Assembly (NCBI GenBank): GCA_042088665.1
Contig: JBELMB010000002.1
Location: 1 to 64,000, forward strand
Reading direction: 5' to 3'
DNA: 64,000 bases
From: JBELMB01 sp042088665
GTDB taxonomy: Bacteria; Pseudomonadota; Alphaproteobacteria; Rhodobacterales; Rhodobacteraceae
Of the stretch, positions 33,427 through 42,591 are shown one piece after another. The notes beneath the pieces are model-generated. The model was not told the DNA's origin. It did no database searches and saw only the letters and a program-made list of their open reading frames with translations. The translations under genes were made by a program, and so were the position numbers. Position 1 is the stretch's first letter. The number at the start of each line of letters is the position of its first letter.

Positions 33427-34049
33427 CGCGCAGCCCGCCCGAGGTCCGTGCGAACTCGGGACGAACATGGCGAGGTCACCAACCGACGTCAGTCAGTCAC
33501 TTCTTCTTCGCAGAGCACCCTCTCGAAGGCACCGCTCACCCCGTTGGATGACTGCTGGTTGCAGGCCCGCCCGTTGCAGACCCATTGTGCGCCGTCATGT
33601 CGTCACAGCGCAGCCTGGCGCGGAAATCCTTTCACCGATGCCCTTGCGGGCGATGGGCAATACAGGTTCGCACGGCGTCCACGTTCAGCACAAAGGCAAC
33701 ACACCCCGATTGCCCTGAGACAAAAGCGTCATCTGCCGATGGCCATGCACCAAACAGATCCTGACAATTGTCTGGACTTGTTTCGAAAAGGGGCAGAACC
33801 ACCTCAAGGGCTCGCGGAAATGGTGATCCGGGGCATGAGATCTCCCCTGTTTTGGAAAGTTTGCCTTGGACCCCGCCCCGGGGGACGAAATCCGCGCGCC
33901 TCCCCGTGACCGATGCTCCCCGGTGCGCCGGTTTCTCAGAGGCTGCCTGTGGAAAACCTTGACAGCGCGACTGCCGTTACGACACATGAATGACAAACAA
34001 AGCAGTGGCGCCAATGTAGCGCCGGACAAGAACAGGACGCACAAAGCCC
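33427..34049. other. Long gap without recognised gene
   Basis: A 623-bp stretch between the CtrA-like regulator and the DUF484 gene. An arm pair CCCGAG/CTCGGG (about 33439-33460) could end the regulator transcript. The open frames present (for example 33448-33909 rightward) lack ribosome-binding sites, codon bias or any family motif. The DUF484-xerC promoter should lie near the right end. I see no tRNA or known ncRNA. Confidence 0.4.
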
Positions 34050-34757
34050 ATGACGAGCACGGCCCGTATCGAAGAATCCATGCGTGAAACCATCATTTCT
34101 CGCCCGGATCTGATCCTGGACGACAAAGACGTGATGCAGGCACTGATCGCCGCGAACGAACGCGCGATGGGCGGCAATATCGTCGACCTGCGCGGCATTG
34201 CCATGGAACGGCTGGAGGCGCGGCTGGACCGGCTTGAGGACACGCACCGCAGTGTCATCGCTGCGGCTTATGAAAATCTCGCAGGCACCAACCAGATCCA
34301 CCGCGCGATCCTGCGCATGCTCGACCCGCTGGAGTTCGAGCCCTTCCTGAAGGATCTCGGCGGCGAGGTCGCCCAGATCCTGCGCGTCGATGTGGTCAAG
34401 CTGGTGCTGGAATCGGCGCAAAACGACAGCGCCCCGGTTGTCAGCCGGTTGGGCGAGGTTCTGTCCGTGGCAGAGCCCGGTTTTGTCGAAGATTACATCG
34501 CCAACGGTCGCGAAGCGCCTCTGCGCCCGGTGACCCTGCGCCAACTCAGCCAGGGTGATGGCCGCGTCTATGGTGCACGTGCGGAATGGATCCGCTCCGA
34601 GGCCTGTCTCAAACTCGATTTCGGGCCGGGCCGTCTGCCCGGGCTTCTGGTCATGGGGTCCGAAGACCCGCATCAGTTTACGCCGCAGCAAGGCACGGAT
34701 CTGCTGGCATTCTTTGCCGGCGTGTTCGAGCGCGCAATGCGGCGCTGGCTGGGGTGA
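34050..34757 (+). CDS. DUF484 family protein
   Basis: A 235-residue cytoplasmic protein of the GAF-like DUF484 family (E. coli YigA-type neighbourhood). The N-terminal part has IISRPDLILDDKDVMQALIAA then an alpha-helical MERLEARLDRLEDTHRSVI; the later part carries a GAF-like fold. Its position directly upstream of xerC is conserved across proteobacteria. Function is unproven; a role linked to XerC-mediated chromosome resolution is speculative. Confidence 0.85.
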   Translation: MTSTARIEESMRETIISRPDLILDDKDVMQALIAANERAMGGNIVDLRGIAMERLEARLDRLEDTHRSVIAAAYENLAGTNQIHRAILRMLDPLEFEPFLKDLGGEVAQILRVDVVKLVLESAQNDSAPVVSRLGEVLSVAEPGFVEDYIANGREAPLRPVTLRQLSQGDGRVYGARAEWIRSEACLKLDFGPGRLPGLLVMGSEDPHQFTPQQGTDLLAFFAGVFERAMRRWLG

Positions 34758-34880
34758 GTTTCGCGCCCTGCCCTTGCAGCCGCGCGCGACAGTCACGGGT
34801 GCCGCCTCTGACGTGCTTTCAAGGTATGCGCCTTGTGTGCGCCTTGGACTTTCCATTCGATCCGACGGGGGCGTTGCATC

Positions 34881-35813
34881 GTGACGCTTGAAATCTCTCC
34901 CGCGGCGCGCGATGCGCTGGCGACCTGGCTTGATCAGGCGCGTGCCCTGAAGGCCCAGTCTGAGAACACGATCCAAGCCTATCGCACGGATGTTCTGGAC
35001 TTCATCTCATTTCTGACCGCGCATCACGCAGAGCCACAGGGACTGGCCCCACTGGCCCGCGTCACGACCTCGGACATGCGCGCATGGATGGCCCATTTGC
35101 GGCGTGGTGAAGTCGCGCACAGATCCGTTGCGCGCAAGCTCTCTGCTGTCAAAAGTTTTTACCGCTGGCTGGCGGAGCGCGAAGGGTTCGAGCCAACGGC
35201 TGTCATCTCAACAAGATCGCCAAAATTCCAGAAGAAGCTCCCCCGCCCGCTGTCAGAAGACGCGGCACGCGCGATGATCGACACGGTGGAACTGCAAAGC
35301 CAGGACAGCTGGGTCGGCGCGCGGGACGCGGCTGTTGTCACGCTGCTTTACGGGTGCGGGTTGCGGATCTCGGAGGCGCTGTCGCTGCGCGGGCGCGATG
35401 CGCCGCTCGGTGACACGCTGCGCATTCTCGGCAAGGGCAGCAAGGAACGCATCGTCCCTGTTCTGCCTGTCGCAAAGCGCGCGGTGGCCGCCTATGCGGC
35501 GCTGTGCCCGCATCCTCTGACCGCGGGCGAGGCGCTGTTTCGCGGCGTGCGCGGCGGGCCCTTGAACCCGCGTCAGATCGCCAAGACCACCGAACAGGCG
35601 CGCCTGCAACTGGGCCTGCCATCCACGGCCACGCCCCACGCCCTGCGCCACAGCTTTGCCACGCATCTGCTGGCCGCTGGCGGCGACCTCCGTGCGATTC
35701 AGGATCTGCTGGGCCATGCCTCGCTGTCCACCACCCAGGCCTATACCGCGGTGGATCAGGTCCACCTCATGCAGGTCTACGAGGCCTGCCATCCCAAGGC
35801 CTCCGGCGCCTGA
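34881..35813 (+). CDS. xerC: Tyrosine recombinase XerC
   Basis: A 310-residue site-specific recombinase resolving chromosome dimers at dif with XerD. The N-terminal SAM-like domain (about 1-100) binds the core site; the catalytic domain has the Arg in LLYGCGLRISEAL, Lys in GKGSKERIVPV, His-X-X-Arg in TPHALRHSFATHLLAAGG, His in DLLGHASLSTTQ and the nucleophile Tyr in AYTAVDQVHL. Length is normal. The GTG start at 34881 gives the expected N-terminus. A DUF484 neighbour supports XerC over XerD. No attachment sites suggest that it is not a phage integrase. Confidence 0.93.
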   Translation: MTLEISPAARDALATWLDQARALKAQSENTIQAYRTDVLDFISFLTAHHAEPQGLAPLARVTTSDMRAWMAHLRRGEVAHRSVARKLSAVKSFYRWLAEREGFEPTAVISTRSPKFQKKLPRPLSEDAARAMIDTVELQSQDSWVGARDAAVVTLLYGCGLRISEALSLRGRDAPLGDTLRILGKGSKERIVPVLPVAKRAVAAYAALCPHPLTAGEALFRGVRGGPLNPRQIAKTTEQARLQLGLPSTATPHALRHSFATHLLAAGGDLRAIQDLLGHASLSTTQAYTAVDQVHLMQVYEACHPKASGA

Positions 35814-35891
35814 CCGCTCCGCCCTTGCGCCCCCGGGCGAAGGCTGGTCTGCTGCGCGCATACCTCAACTGGTCACCCCGGGAGTGCCGTC

Positions 35892-36497
35892 ATGCAACTG
35901 CTCAAATCCGATCCGTCGCCCTTTGTCCGCCTCGTCCTCGTGACGCTGCACGAAACCAACCAATGGGATGACGTGGAAAAGACCGATGTCGCGGCCTCGC
36001 CACTGGTCCCTGATTCGACGCTGGTCGCGGCGAACCCCATGGGCAAGATCCCCGCGCTGGTCCGCGACGACGGTCCGACGCTATACGACAGCCGCGTGAT
36101 CTGCCGCTTTCTCGACGCGCGCGCAAAGGCAGGGCTGTACCCGGAGGCCGGGCTCTGGGACACGCTGACGCTCGAAGCGACTGGCCACGGCGTGATGGAA
36201 GCGGCCGTTCTGATGATCTACGAAAAGCGTTTCAAACCCGCGGAAAAGGTCTCTGACGAATGGATCGAAGGCCAGTGGGGCAAGGCATCCCGCGCCCTCG
36301 ATGCCCTGAACACGCGCTGGATGAGCCACCTGCACGGACGTCTCGACATGGGCCATATCGCCGTGGCCTGCGCGCTGGGGTATCTGGATTTCCGCCACGA
36401 CGACCGTCAGTGGCGCAAGGGGCGTGATTCCCTGGCGGCATGGTACGCCAGCTTCGCAGAACGCGACTCGATGCAGGCCACCATCCCGAGCGGCTGA
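35892..36497 (+). CDS. Glutathione S-transferase family protein
   Basis: A 201-residue GST-fold protein. The thioredoxin-like N-domain (about 1-80) has LLKSDPSPFVRLVLVTLHE with a Ser as probable catalytic residue, the cis-Pro in MGKIPALVRDD and the glutathione-contacting LYDSRVICRFLD. The helical C-domain ends with RHDDRQWRKGRDSLAAWYASFAERDSMQ. Substrate unknown. GGAG precedes the ATG. A REP-like hairpin follows the gene. Confidence 0.88.
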   Translation: MQLLKSDPSPFVRLVLVTLHETNQWDDVEKTDVAASPLVPDSTLVAANPMGKIPALVRDDGPTLYDSRVICRFLDARAKAGLYPEAGLWDTLTLEATGHGVMEAAVLMIYEKRFKPAEKVSDEWIEGQWGKASRALDALNTRWMSHLHGRLDMGHIAVACALGYLDFRHDDRQWRKGRDSLAAWYASFAERDSMQATIPSG

Positions 36498-36547
36498 CTC
36501 CGAACCGCCGGCGGGGACCATGTGTTCTCCGGCCCCGGGCAACACAG

Positions 36548-36570
36548 GTAGCGCGGGGTTGACCCCGCGC
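36548..36570. repeat. GTAG REP-like hairpin, copy 2
   Basis: GTAG then GCGCGGGG-TTGA-CCCCGCGC. It sits in the intergenic space between the convergent GST and outer-membrane protein genes. Confidence 0.75.
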
Positions 36571-36593
36571 CCTTCGCCCAATCAGGCGCAACT

Positions 36594-37247
36594 TCAAAAG
36601 TTGAGAGAGATCCCGACGTTCAGCGCATTGGTCTTGATATCGGTTTCAAAGGTGCCGCCACCTTCGAATTCGCCTTCGTTCACAGAGTAGGTGAACTGAT
36701 ATTCGCCAAAGATCGAGAACCGGTCATTGATCGGATAAGTCGCGCCGGCTGTCAGCCGCGCCGCGGGTCCCGTGACCTGAAACCCATAAGTGTCGGATCC
36801 GCTGCTGTGCTCCGCATCCACATGCGGAAATGCAATTCCGAGGCCGCCCCCGACGTAGGGCGTCATGCCGCCCCACTGTTCGGGCCAGCGCCGCATCACG
36901 TTGGCTGTCAGCAGATTATGCCCGTCAGTGAATTCCAGCTTGGAAAACCCCAACGCCGCGATTTCGTTTGACGGCGCATAGGCCTTTGCATGGGTGTATT
37001 CCACGCCGAACCCCAAGGTCGGGCTGCGCCACCATGTGGCCCGGGCGCCATAATAGGGCGGCATTTCAAAGGAATTGCCGTCCCAGCCGATCAGGGCGTC
37101 ATAACTTCCGCCGCCACCGGGCAGATCGCCGGAAATCCGACTGTGGGGCAAAGTCTGCCATCCGGTATAGAACGACAGCTCAGTCTCTGCCGCAGCAGAT
37201 GCCGCGAGACCGATCATCATAACCGTGCTCAATACCAGATGCCGCAT
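36594..37247 (-). CDS. Outer-membrane beta-barrel protein (OmpA/opacity type)
   Basis: A 217-residue protein with a signal peptide (LVLSTVMMIGLAASAAA) and alternating aromatic strands typical of an eight-stranded outer-membrane barrel. It ends in ALNVGISLNF, with the terminal Phe needed for BAM recognition. Strand-like segments include GMTPYVGGGLGIAFP and FSIFGEYQFTYSV. Its function may be adhesion or permeability; no ligand can be named. The start at 37247 follows GGGAGA. It is divergent from petABC. Confidence 0.85.
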   Translation of the reverse strand: MRHLVLSTVMMIGLAASAAAETELSFYTGWQTLPHSRISGDLPGGGGSYDALIGWDGNSFEMPPYYGARATWWRSPTLGFGVEYTHAKAYAPSNEIAALGFSKLEFTDGHNLLTANVMRRWPEQWGGMTPYVGGGLGIAFPHVDAEHSSGSDTYGFQVTGPAARLTAGATYPINDRFSIFGEYQFTYSVNEGEFEGGGTFETDIKTNALNVGISLNF

Positions 37248-37476
37248 GGCAGCGTCTCCCATGTGTTGGGTGTCACATAAGCACTGCACAGGGGAGGTTT
37301 CAACCGCGACACATGCGCCCGAAGCACGACCTGCGGCTTTTGTGTCCTTTACCACCCTATAGGTGCCCGCTAGATACCCCTCTGAATGCGCGCGAGAGTC
37401 GGCTATCCACCCCCGCGCGGTGCATTTTACTGGCCTGAGGGGCTCTCCTCCGGCACCGAAACAGGGAGCGAAAGTC

Positions 37477-38070
37477 TTGTCACACGCAGACGATCACGAA
37501 GCCACCCGCAGGGACTTCCTCTATTACGCCACGGTTGGCGCCGGGGTCGTCACAACGGGTGCGGCGGTTTGGCCGCTTGTCAATCAAATGAACCCCTCCG
37601 CCGATGTGCGCGCGATGTCGACGATCCGCGTCGATGTCTCCGGCGTGCTTCCTGGCACACAGCTGACGGTGAAATGGCTGGGCAAGCCGGTCTTCATCCG
37701 CCACCGCACCGGGGTCGAGATCACCGAAGCACAAGAGCAGAACGCCGATTTCGAAGCGGGCAATGCCGTGATCGATCCCTTGGCGCGCAACTCCAACCTC
37801 GGCGATGACAGCGCCCCGGCCAGCGACGCCAACCGCACAATGCCCTCCCCCGAAGGCGAGGGCGAAGGGGCATGGCTCGTTCAGATGGGTGTCTGCACCC
37901 ACCTCGGCTGCGTGCCGCTGGGCGATGCCGGCGAATACAAAGGCTGGTTTTGCCCCTGCCACGGGTCGCACTATGATCTTGCGGGCCGGATCCGCAAAGG
38001 TCCCGCACCAGAGAACCTTCCCGTTCCGCCGGCCCAGTGGGTCGATGATTCAACCATCCTGCTGGGATAA
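37477..38070 (+). CDS. petA: Cytochrome bc1 Rieske iron-sulfur subunit
   Basis: A 197-residue subunit anchored by an N-terminal helix that follows a twin-arginine-like ATRRDFLYYATVG sequence. The [2Fe-2S] cluster ligands are in CTHLGCVPLG and CPCHGSHYD. It transfers the first electron from ubiquinol to cytochrome c1. Start is TTG (37477) with GGGAG upstream, giving the standard SHADDHEATRRDF N-terminus. First gene of petABC, twelve bases before petB. Confidence 0.96.
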   Translation: MSHADDHEATRRDFLYYATVGAGVVTTGAAVWPLVNQMNPSADVRAMSTIRVDVSGVLPGTQLTVKWLGKPVFIRHRTGVEITEAQEQNADFEAGNAVIDPLARNSNLGDDSAPASDANRTMPSPEGEGEGAWLVQMGVCTHLGCVPLGDAGEYKGWFCPCHGSHYDLAGRIRKGPAPENLPVPPAQWVDDSTILLG

Positions 38071-38082
38071 GGAGCTATAGAA

Positions 38083-39429
38083 ATGGCTGGAATTCCGCAC
38101 GATCATTACGAACCGAAGTCCGGTGGCGAAAAATGGCTGCATTCGCGCCTGCCCATCGTGGGACTTCTATACGACACCATCATGATCCCCACCCCCAAGA
38201 ACCTGAACTGGATGTGGATCTGGGGCATCATCCTGACCTTCTGCCTCGTGTTGCAGATCGTCACCGGCATCATCCTTGTGATGCACTACACCCCGCACGT
38301 TGACCTGGCCTTCGCCAGCGTCGAGCACATCATGCGCAACGTGAACGGCGGTCACTTCATCCGCTACCTGCACATGAACGGCGCGTCGCTGTTCTTTGTT
38401 GCCGTGTACGCGCACATCTTCCGCGGACTTTACTACGGCTCGTACAAGGCCCCGCGCGAAGTGACATGGATCATCGGCATGCTGATCTACCTGTGCATGA
38501 TGGGCACCGCCTTCATGGGCTACGTGCTGCCTTGGGGGCAGATGTCCTTCTGGGGTGCAACCGTGATCACCGGCCTCTTCGGCGCCATCCCGTTTGTCGG
38601 AGAAGCGCTGCAGACTTGGCTGCTGGGCGGACCGGCCGTGGACAACGCCACGCTCAACCGCTTCTTCTCGCTGCACTATCTCCTGCCCTTCGTGATCGCC
38701 GCCCTCGTTGCGCTGCACATCTGGGCCTTCCACACCACGGGCAACAACAACCCCACCGGTGTTGAAGTGCGCCGCGGCTCCAAGGCCGAGGCAGAGAAAG
38801 ACACGGTTCCGTTCTGGCCCTACTACGTGATCAAGGACCTGTTCGCCCTCGCGGTGATCCTTGCGGTCTTCTTCGCGATCGTGGGCTTCATGCCGAACTA
38901 CCTCGGCCACCCCGACAACTACATCGAGGCGAACCCGCTGGTCACCCCGGCCCACATCGTTCCGGAATGGTACTTCCTGCCCTTCTACGCGATCCTGCGC
39001 GCCTTCACGGCGGATGTCTGGCTGGTTCAACTGTCCTCCTTCCTCACCGCGGGCATCATCGACGCAAAGTTCTTTGGCGTGCTCGCCATGTTCGGCGCAA
39101 TCGTGGTGATGGCGCTGGCACCTTGGCTCGACACGTCGTCGGTGCGCTCGGGCCGGTATCGCCCGATGTTCAAATGGTGGTTCTGGCTGCTGGTCATCGA
39201 CTTCTTCGCGCTGATGTGGCTGGGTGCCATGCCCGCGGAAGAGCCCTACGCGACCTTCTCGCTGATCGCGTCGGCTTATTGGTTCGCTTACTTCCTGGTG
39301 ATCCTGCCGCTGCTGGGCGTCATCGAAAAGCCGCTGCCACAGCCCACCACGATCGAAGAAGACTTCGACTCGCATTACCCCCCCAAGGGCGATGCATCCG
39401 GGTCCACGGCTCCGACCCCGGCCGAGTAA
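38083..39429 (+). CDS. petB: Cytochrome b of the bc1 complex
   Basis: A 448-residue membrane protein with eight helices carrying hemes bL and bH. The Qo-site motif PEWYFLPFYAILR, the bis-His helices (RYLHMNGASLFFVAVYAHIF and the HYLLPFVIAALVALHIWAFH pair) and GYVLPWGQMSFWGATVIT are all present. It is the catalytic core of ubiquinol oxidation. GGAG precedes the ATG. Length is normal for alphaproteobacteria. Confidence 0.97.
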   Translation: MAGIPHDHYEPKSGGEKWLHSRLPIVGLLYDTIMIPTPKNLNWMWIWGIILTFCLVLQIVTGIILVMHYTPHVDLAFASVEHIMRNVNGGHFIRYLHMNGASLFFVAVYAHIFRGLYYGSYKAPREVTWIIGMLIYLCMMGTAFMGYVLPWGQMSFWGATVITGLFGAIPFVGEALQTWLLGGPAVDNATLNRFFSLHYLLPFVIAALVALHIWAFHTTGNNNPTGVEVRRGSKAEAEKDTVPFWPYYVIKDLFALAVILAVFFAIVGFMPNYLGHPDNYIEANPLVTPAHIVPEWYFLPFYAILRAFTADVWLVQLSSFLTAGIIDAKFFGVLAMFGAIVVMALAPWLDTSSVRSGRYRPMFKWWFWLLVIDFFALMWLGAMPAEEPYATFSLIASAYWFAYFLVILPLLGVIEKPLPQPTTIEEDFDSHYPPKGDASGSTAPTPAE

Positions 39430-39447
39430 AGAAAAGGACGAAACGTG

Positions 39448-40236
39448 ATGTTCAAGAAACTCACCCTCGCGGCCGCTCTGGCCCTTGGACTGGCCTCCGG
39501 CGCACATGCCGCCGGTGGCGAGTCCCACGTAGAAGATTTCGCCTTCTCCTTCGAAGGCCCCTTCGGCACCTATGACCAGATGCAGCTGCAACGCGGCCTG
39601 AAGGTCTACACGGAAATCTGCTCCGCCTGCCACGGCATGCAGTATGTCCCCCTGCGCGATCTCGAAGCGCTGGGGTACACCGAGGAGCAAGTGATTGCCT
39701 ACGCCGAACAGTTCGAAGTCTGGGACCCGACCCTGCTCGACGGTGAAGGGGACTTCCGCCCCTCCAAGCCGACAGATCACTTCCCGCATGTAACCTCCGC
39801 CGGTGCACCGGACCTCTCGCTCATGGCGAAGGCCCGCGCCGGTTTCCACGGCCCCTACGGCCTTGGCCTGAACCAGTTGTTCAAGGGTATGGGCGGCGCG
39901 GAATACATCGCCTCCCTCCTCAGCGGCTACACCGGCGAGGAAAAGGAAGAAGCAGGCACCATCCTCTACGAGAACACCGCCTTCCCGGGCGGCTGGATCT
40001 CCATGGCGCCGCCGCTCTACGGCGAGGATGTGGACTTTGACGACGGTCACTCCAACTCGCTGCACCACATCTCCGAAGACGTGTCCGCCTTCCTGATGTG
40101 GGCGGCGGAACCGAAGATGATGCAGCGCAAAGAAGCTGGCTTTGTTGGCTTCTTCTTCCTGGTCGTGCTGGCTGCCCTGCTGTTCCTCGTGAACAAACGC
40201 CTCTGGGCCCCGATCAAGCGCAAGCCGACAGCCTGA
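39448..40236 (+). CDS. petC: Cytochrome c1 of the bc1 complex
   Basis: A 262-residue protein with a signal peptide (KLTLAAALALGLASGAHA), the heme c motif CSACH in EICSACHGMQYVPLRDL, the distal Met ligand likely in GWISMAPPLYG, and a C-terminal membrane anchor (VGFFFLVVLAALLFLVNKRLW). It passes electrons from the Rieske protein to a soluble cytochrome. An in-frame GTG three bases upstream is a second possible start. A strong terminator follows. Confidence 0.96.
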   Translation: MFKKLTLAAALALGLASGAHAAGGESHVEDFAFSFEGPFGTYDQMQLQRGLKVYTEICSACHGMQYVPLRDLEALGYTEEQVIAYAEQFEVWDPTLLDGEGDFRPSKPTDHFPHVTSAGAPDLSLMAKARAGFHGPYGLGLNQLFKGMGGAEYIASLLSGYTGEEKEEAGTILYENTAFPGGWISMAPPLYGEDVDFDDGHSNSLHHISEDVSAFLMWAAEPKMMQRKEAGFVGFFFLVVLAALLFLVNKRLWAPIKRKPTA

Positions 40237-40256
40237 TCGAGCCCCGCAGTACAAGG

Positions 40257-40286
40257 AAAAGCCCCGCGCATGTCGCGGGGCTTTTT
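40257..40286 (+). terminator. Intrinsic terminator of petABC
   Basis: AAAAGCCCCGCG / catgt / CGCGGGGCTTTTT: an 8-bp GC stem extended by A-U pairs and a U-tract, 20 bases after the petC stop. Confidence 0.92.
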
Positions 40287-40376
40287 CGTTGCTCAGACCC
40301 CATGAAGCTCTCAAACCACGTCACAGGCGACATCCTCAGTCGGGTGACACGTGCCAAATCAACATGCGCCGCCGAT

Positions 40377-40399
40377 GTAGCTCGGGGTTCACCCCGAGC
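40377..40399. repeat. GTAG REP-like hairpin, copy 3
   Basis: GTAG then a CTCGGGG-TTCA-CCCCGAG stem, a compensated variant of the other copies. It encodes the last codons and the stop of leftward thiQ. Confidence 0.75.
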
Positions 40400-41093
40400 G
40401 GCCCATGTAGGTCAGGTAGGCCTTTGGCGGCACTTCGAAAAATGCACCCACGGGCACGGGTGGGGAGGCGATGCCATCCGACACCAGAACCACCTCCTGG
40501 GCAAATTGCCGGGCGTCTTCCGGGTCATGTGTCACAAGGAGGGTCAGCGCCCCAAGGCTGTCGGCGACGTCGCGCACCACACCCAACATCTCGCGCTTGA
40601 GCCCGGGACCCAGCGCGGCAAAGGGCTCGTCCAACAGCAGGATCGGCCGCGCCATCAGCAAGACGCGCGCCAGCGCGGCCCTGCTCTGCTGACCGCCTGA
40701 CAAATTCCCCGGCTTTCTGGCCTCCATCCCGGCCAATCCAACCCGGTACAAGGCCCCGGCAATACGCTCCCGCGTCTCCGCATCCGGTCGGCGCCCATCG
40801 GGATAAAGCGCCAAGCCAAGGTTTCGCGTCAAATCCAGATGCGGAAAGAGATTGCTGTCCTGAAACAGGATCGAGACCGGGCGCGCATCCGGACCAAGCG
40901 CCGTCAGATCACCGCCGGCCCAATGCACCCCCCCTGACAAAGGCGTCAGGAAACCGGCAATCACATCCAGCAAGGTGGATTTCCCCGCACCCGATGGCCC
41001 CAGCACCGCAACGCGCCGCGCCGGAGCAATGGCCAGATCCGCCGCCAGCCCCCCGCGGTCCGCGGCCATGCGCACGCCCTCAAGTTTCAGCAC
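40389..41093 (-). CDS. thiQ: Thiamine ABC transporter ATP-binding protein
   Basis: A 234-residue ATPase for thiamine/TPP import. Walker A is GPSGAGKST, the Q-loop is in SILFQDSNLFPHLDL, the signature is LSGGQQSRAALAR and Walker B is ILLLDEPFAALGP. The ThiQ-like opening is MLKLEGV; the GTG at 41093 has GGGGAGG five bases upstream and is preferred to a GTG at 41111. The last residues (RSG) and stop codon are encoded by a REP-like hairpin. Last gene of thiBPQ, controlled by the TPP riboswitch. Confidence 0.92.
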   Translation of the reverse strand: MLKLEGVRMAADRGGLAADLAIAPARRVAVLGPSGAGKSTLLDVIAGFLTPLSGGVHWAGGDLTALGPDARPVSILFQDSNLFPHLDLTRNLGLALYPDGRRPDAETRERIAGALYRVGLAGMEARKPGNLSGGQQSRAALARVLLMARPILLLDEPFAALGPGLKREMLGVVRDVADSLGALTLLVTHDPEDARQFAQEVVLVSDGIASPPVPVGAFFEVPPKAYLTYMGRSG

Positions 41094-42591
41094 CGCCACC
41101 TCCCCGGTCACACACCACGAAAATCCCCAGGCTCAAACCGAGCAACAAAAGCGCCGCCCCGGCGGCGGCTTCCATCTGGTAGGAGCCCATCAAACGATAG
41201 ACCTGCAAGGGCAAGGTCGCCCGATCCGGATCGGCAAACAGCGCAATCACCCCAAGGTCACCCATCGCAAGCGCCCCGACCAGACCCGCCGCAAACCCCA
41301 AAGGCCGCCGCAGCCGCGGCAACCAGACCAGCCACAACCACGCCCATGGCGTCATCCGCAGGCTCACCGCCAACCGCCCGTAGTCAAAGACAACAGCCTC
41401 TGCCTGCGGGACAATCACGCGTAGCGCAAAAGGCAGCCCCATCAGCGCATTGACCAGCGTCGTCACGGGCAAGGCCATGTCAAATGGGTTCACAAAGGGC
41501 CGCAGGATCAGGAAAAGCCCCGTCCCCAGCACCAGCGGAGAGACCGCAATCGCCGACAAGGCAAGGAGCGCCCCCCGCCGTGTCGCCAAGGCCACGGCCC
41601 AGACCATGCACAAGACGGTCGATGCCAGTGCCACCATCAGCGAATGCCCGGCCGCCTGCAGCGTGTCCGCGCTGATCAACACCAGCCCCGGCGCCCCGCG
41701 GACCACCACGGCGCCCAGCGGCACCAGCAGGAAACCTGCCGCCAGCGTGATCCAGCCCAGATCCCAGACGCGCGCGGCCCCTTGCCCGTCGCGCCGAAGC
41801 TCGGGTCGGTCGCGCCCGGCGCCATAGCCTTCGTTCAAGGCAAGGCGAAACGCCAGCAGCCCGGCCCCCAGCCCCAATGCCAGTTGAACCAACGCCAGAC
41901 TGGCAGCGCGGGCCAGATCGAAGTCAAACCGCATGGCCTGATAGATCGCCAATTCCACGGTCGTCGCGCGCGGACCACCGCCCAGCGTCAGGGCCACCGC
42001 GAAAGACGTCAGGCAGATCACGAAAACCACCGCGAACGCCCCCGGCGCCACGCGCTTGATCACCGGCCAGTCGACGACCCGCCAATAGGCGCCACGCGTC
42101 AAACCAAGCGACGCCGCAAGGCGCAACTGTTCGCCCGGCAGCGCTTGCCAACCGGTCAGGAACAACCGCACCGCGAGCGGCAGGTTGAAAAAGACATGTG
42201 CCAGCACCACGCCGTGCAGGCCATAGATGTCGAGCCGCGGCAGGCCGAGCCCACTCAGCACAACGTTGACCAGCCCGGATTGACCAAACACCGCAATCAA
42301 CCCCATCACGGCCACGATCACAGGCAAAATGAACGGCGCGCCCATCAATGCCACCAGAACGCGCCGTCCCGGAAATCTTTGCCGAACCAGTGCCTTGGCG
42401 ACCGGCACCGCGAGGACAACGCTGAAGGCCGCAGACAGGAACGACTGCCACAGCGTGAACCGCACGGCCTGAAAATCTCCGGGCCCGAGGGCACCCAGCC
42501 CCCCGGCCCAAAGCAACACCACAGCCAATGGCCCCAGGGTTAGTATCCCCAGGGCCAGAGCCGCGATTATTGCGAGAGCGCGCGCCGCCAT
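41080..42591 (-). CDS. thiP: Thiamine ABC transporter permease
   Basis: A 503-residue duplicated permease with about 12 helices. Two EAA-type loops contact ThiQ: LRLAASLGLTRGAYWRVVDWPVIKR in the first half and YGRLAVSLRMTPWAWLWLVWLPRL in the second. Size and internal duplication match ThiP. It overlaps thiQ and thiB by short stretches. Identity is supported by the TPP riboswitch before thiB. Confidence 0.93.
   Translation of the reverse strand: MAARALAIIAALALGILTLGPLAVVLLWAGGLGALGPGDFQAVRFTLWQSFLSAAFSVVLAVPVAKALVRQRFPGRRVLVALMGAPFILPVIVAVMGLIAVFGQSGLVNVVLSGLGLPRLDIYGLHGVVLAHVFFNLPLAVRLFLTGWQALPGEQLRLAASLGLTRGAYWRVVDWPVIKRVAPGAFAVVFVICLTSFAVALTLGGGPRATTVELAIYQAMRFDFDLARAASLALVQLALGLGAGLLAFRLALNEGYGAGRDRPELRRDGQGAARVWDLGWITLAAGFLLVPLGAVVVRGAPGLVLISADTLQAAGHSLMVALASTVLCMVWAVALATRRGALLALSAIAVSPLVLGTGLFLILRPFVNPFDMALPVTTLVNALMGLPFALRVIVPQAEAVVFDYGRLAVSLRMTPWAWLWLVWLPRLRRPLGFAAGLVGALAMGDLGVIALFADPDRATLPLQVYRLMGSYQMEAAAGAALLLLGLSLGIFVVCDRGGGGAET

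Noticed and set aside
33448..33909. Possible 153-codon gene in the gap before DUF484
   Set aside because: No ribosome-binding site, odd composition and no recognisable domain; treated as non-coding.
34881..35813. Tyrosine recombinase as a phage or island integrase
   Set aside because: DUF484 adjacency, normal XerC length and motifs, and no attachment sites or mobile genes nearby.
38167..40314. A 715-codon leftward open frame opposite petBC
   Set aside because: Antisense to conserved cytochrome genes; composition rich in His, Glu and Gly with no recognisable motif.
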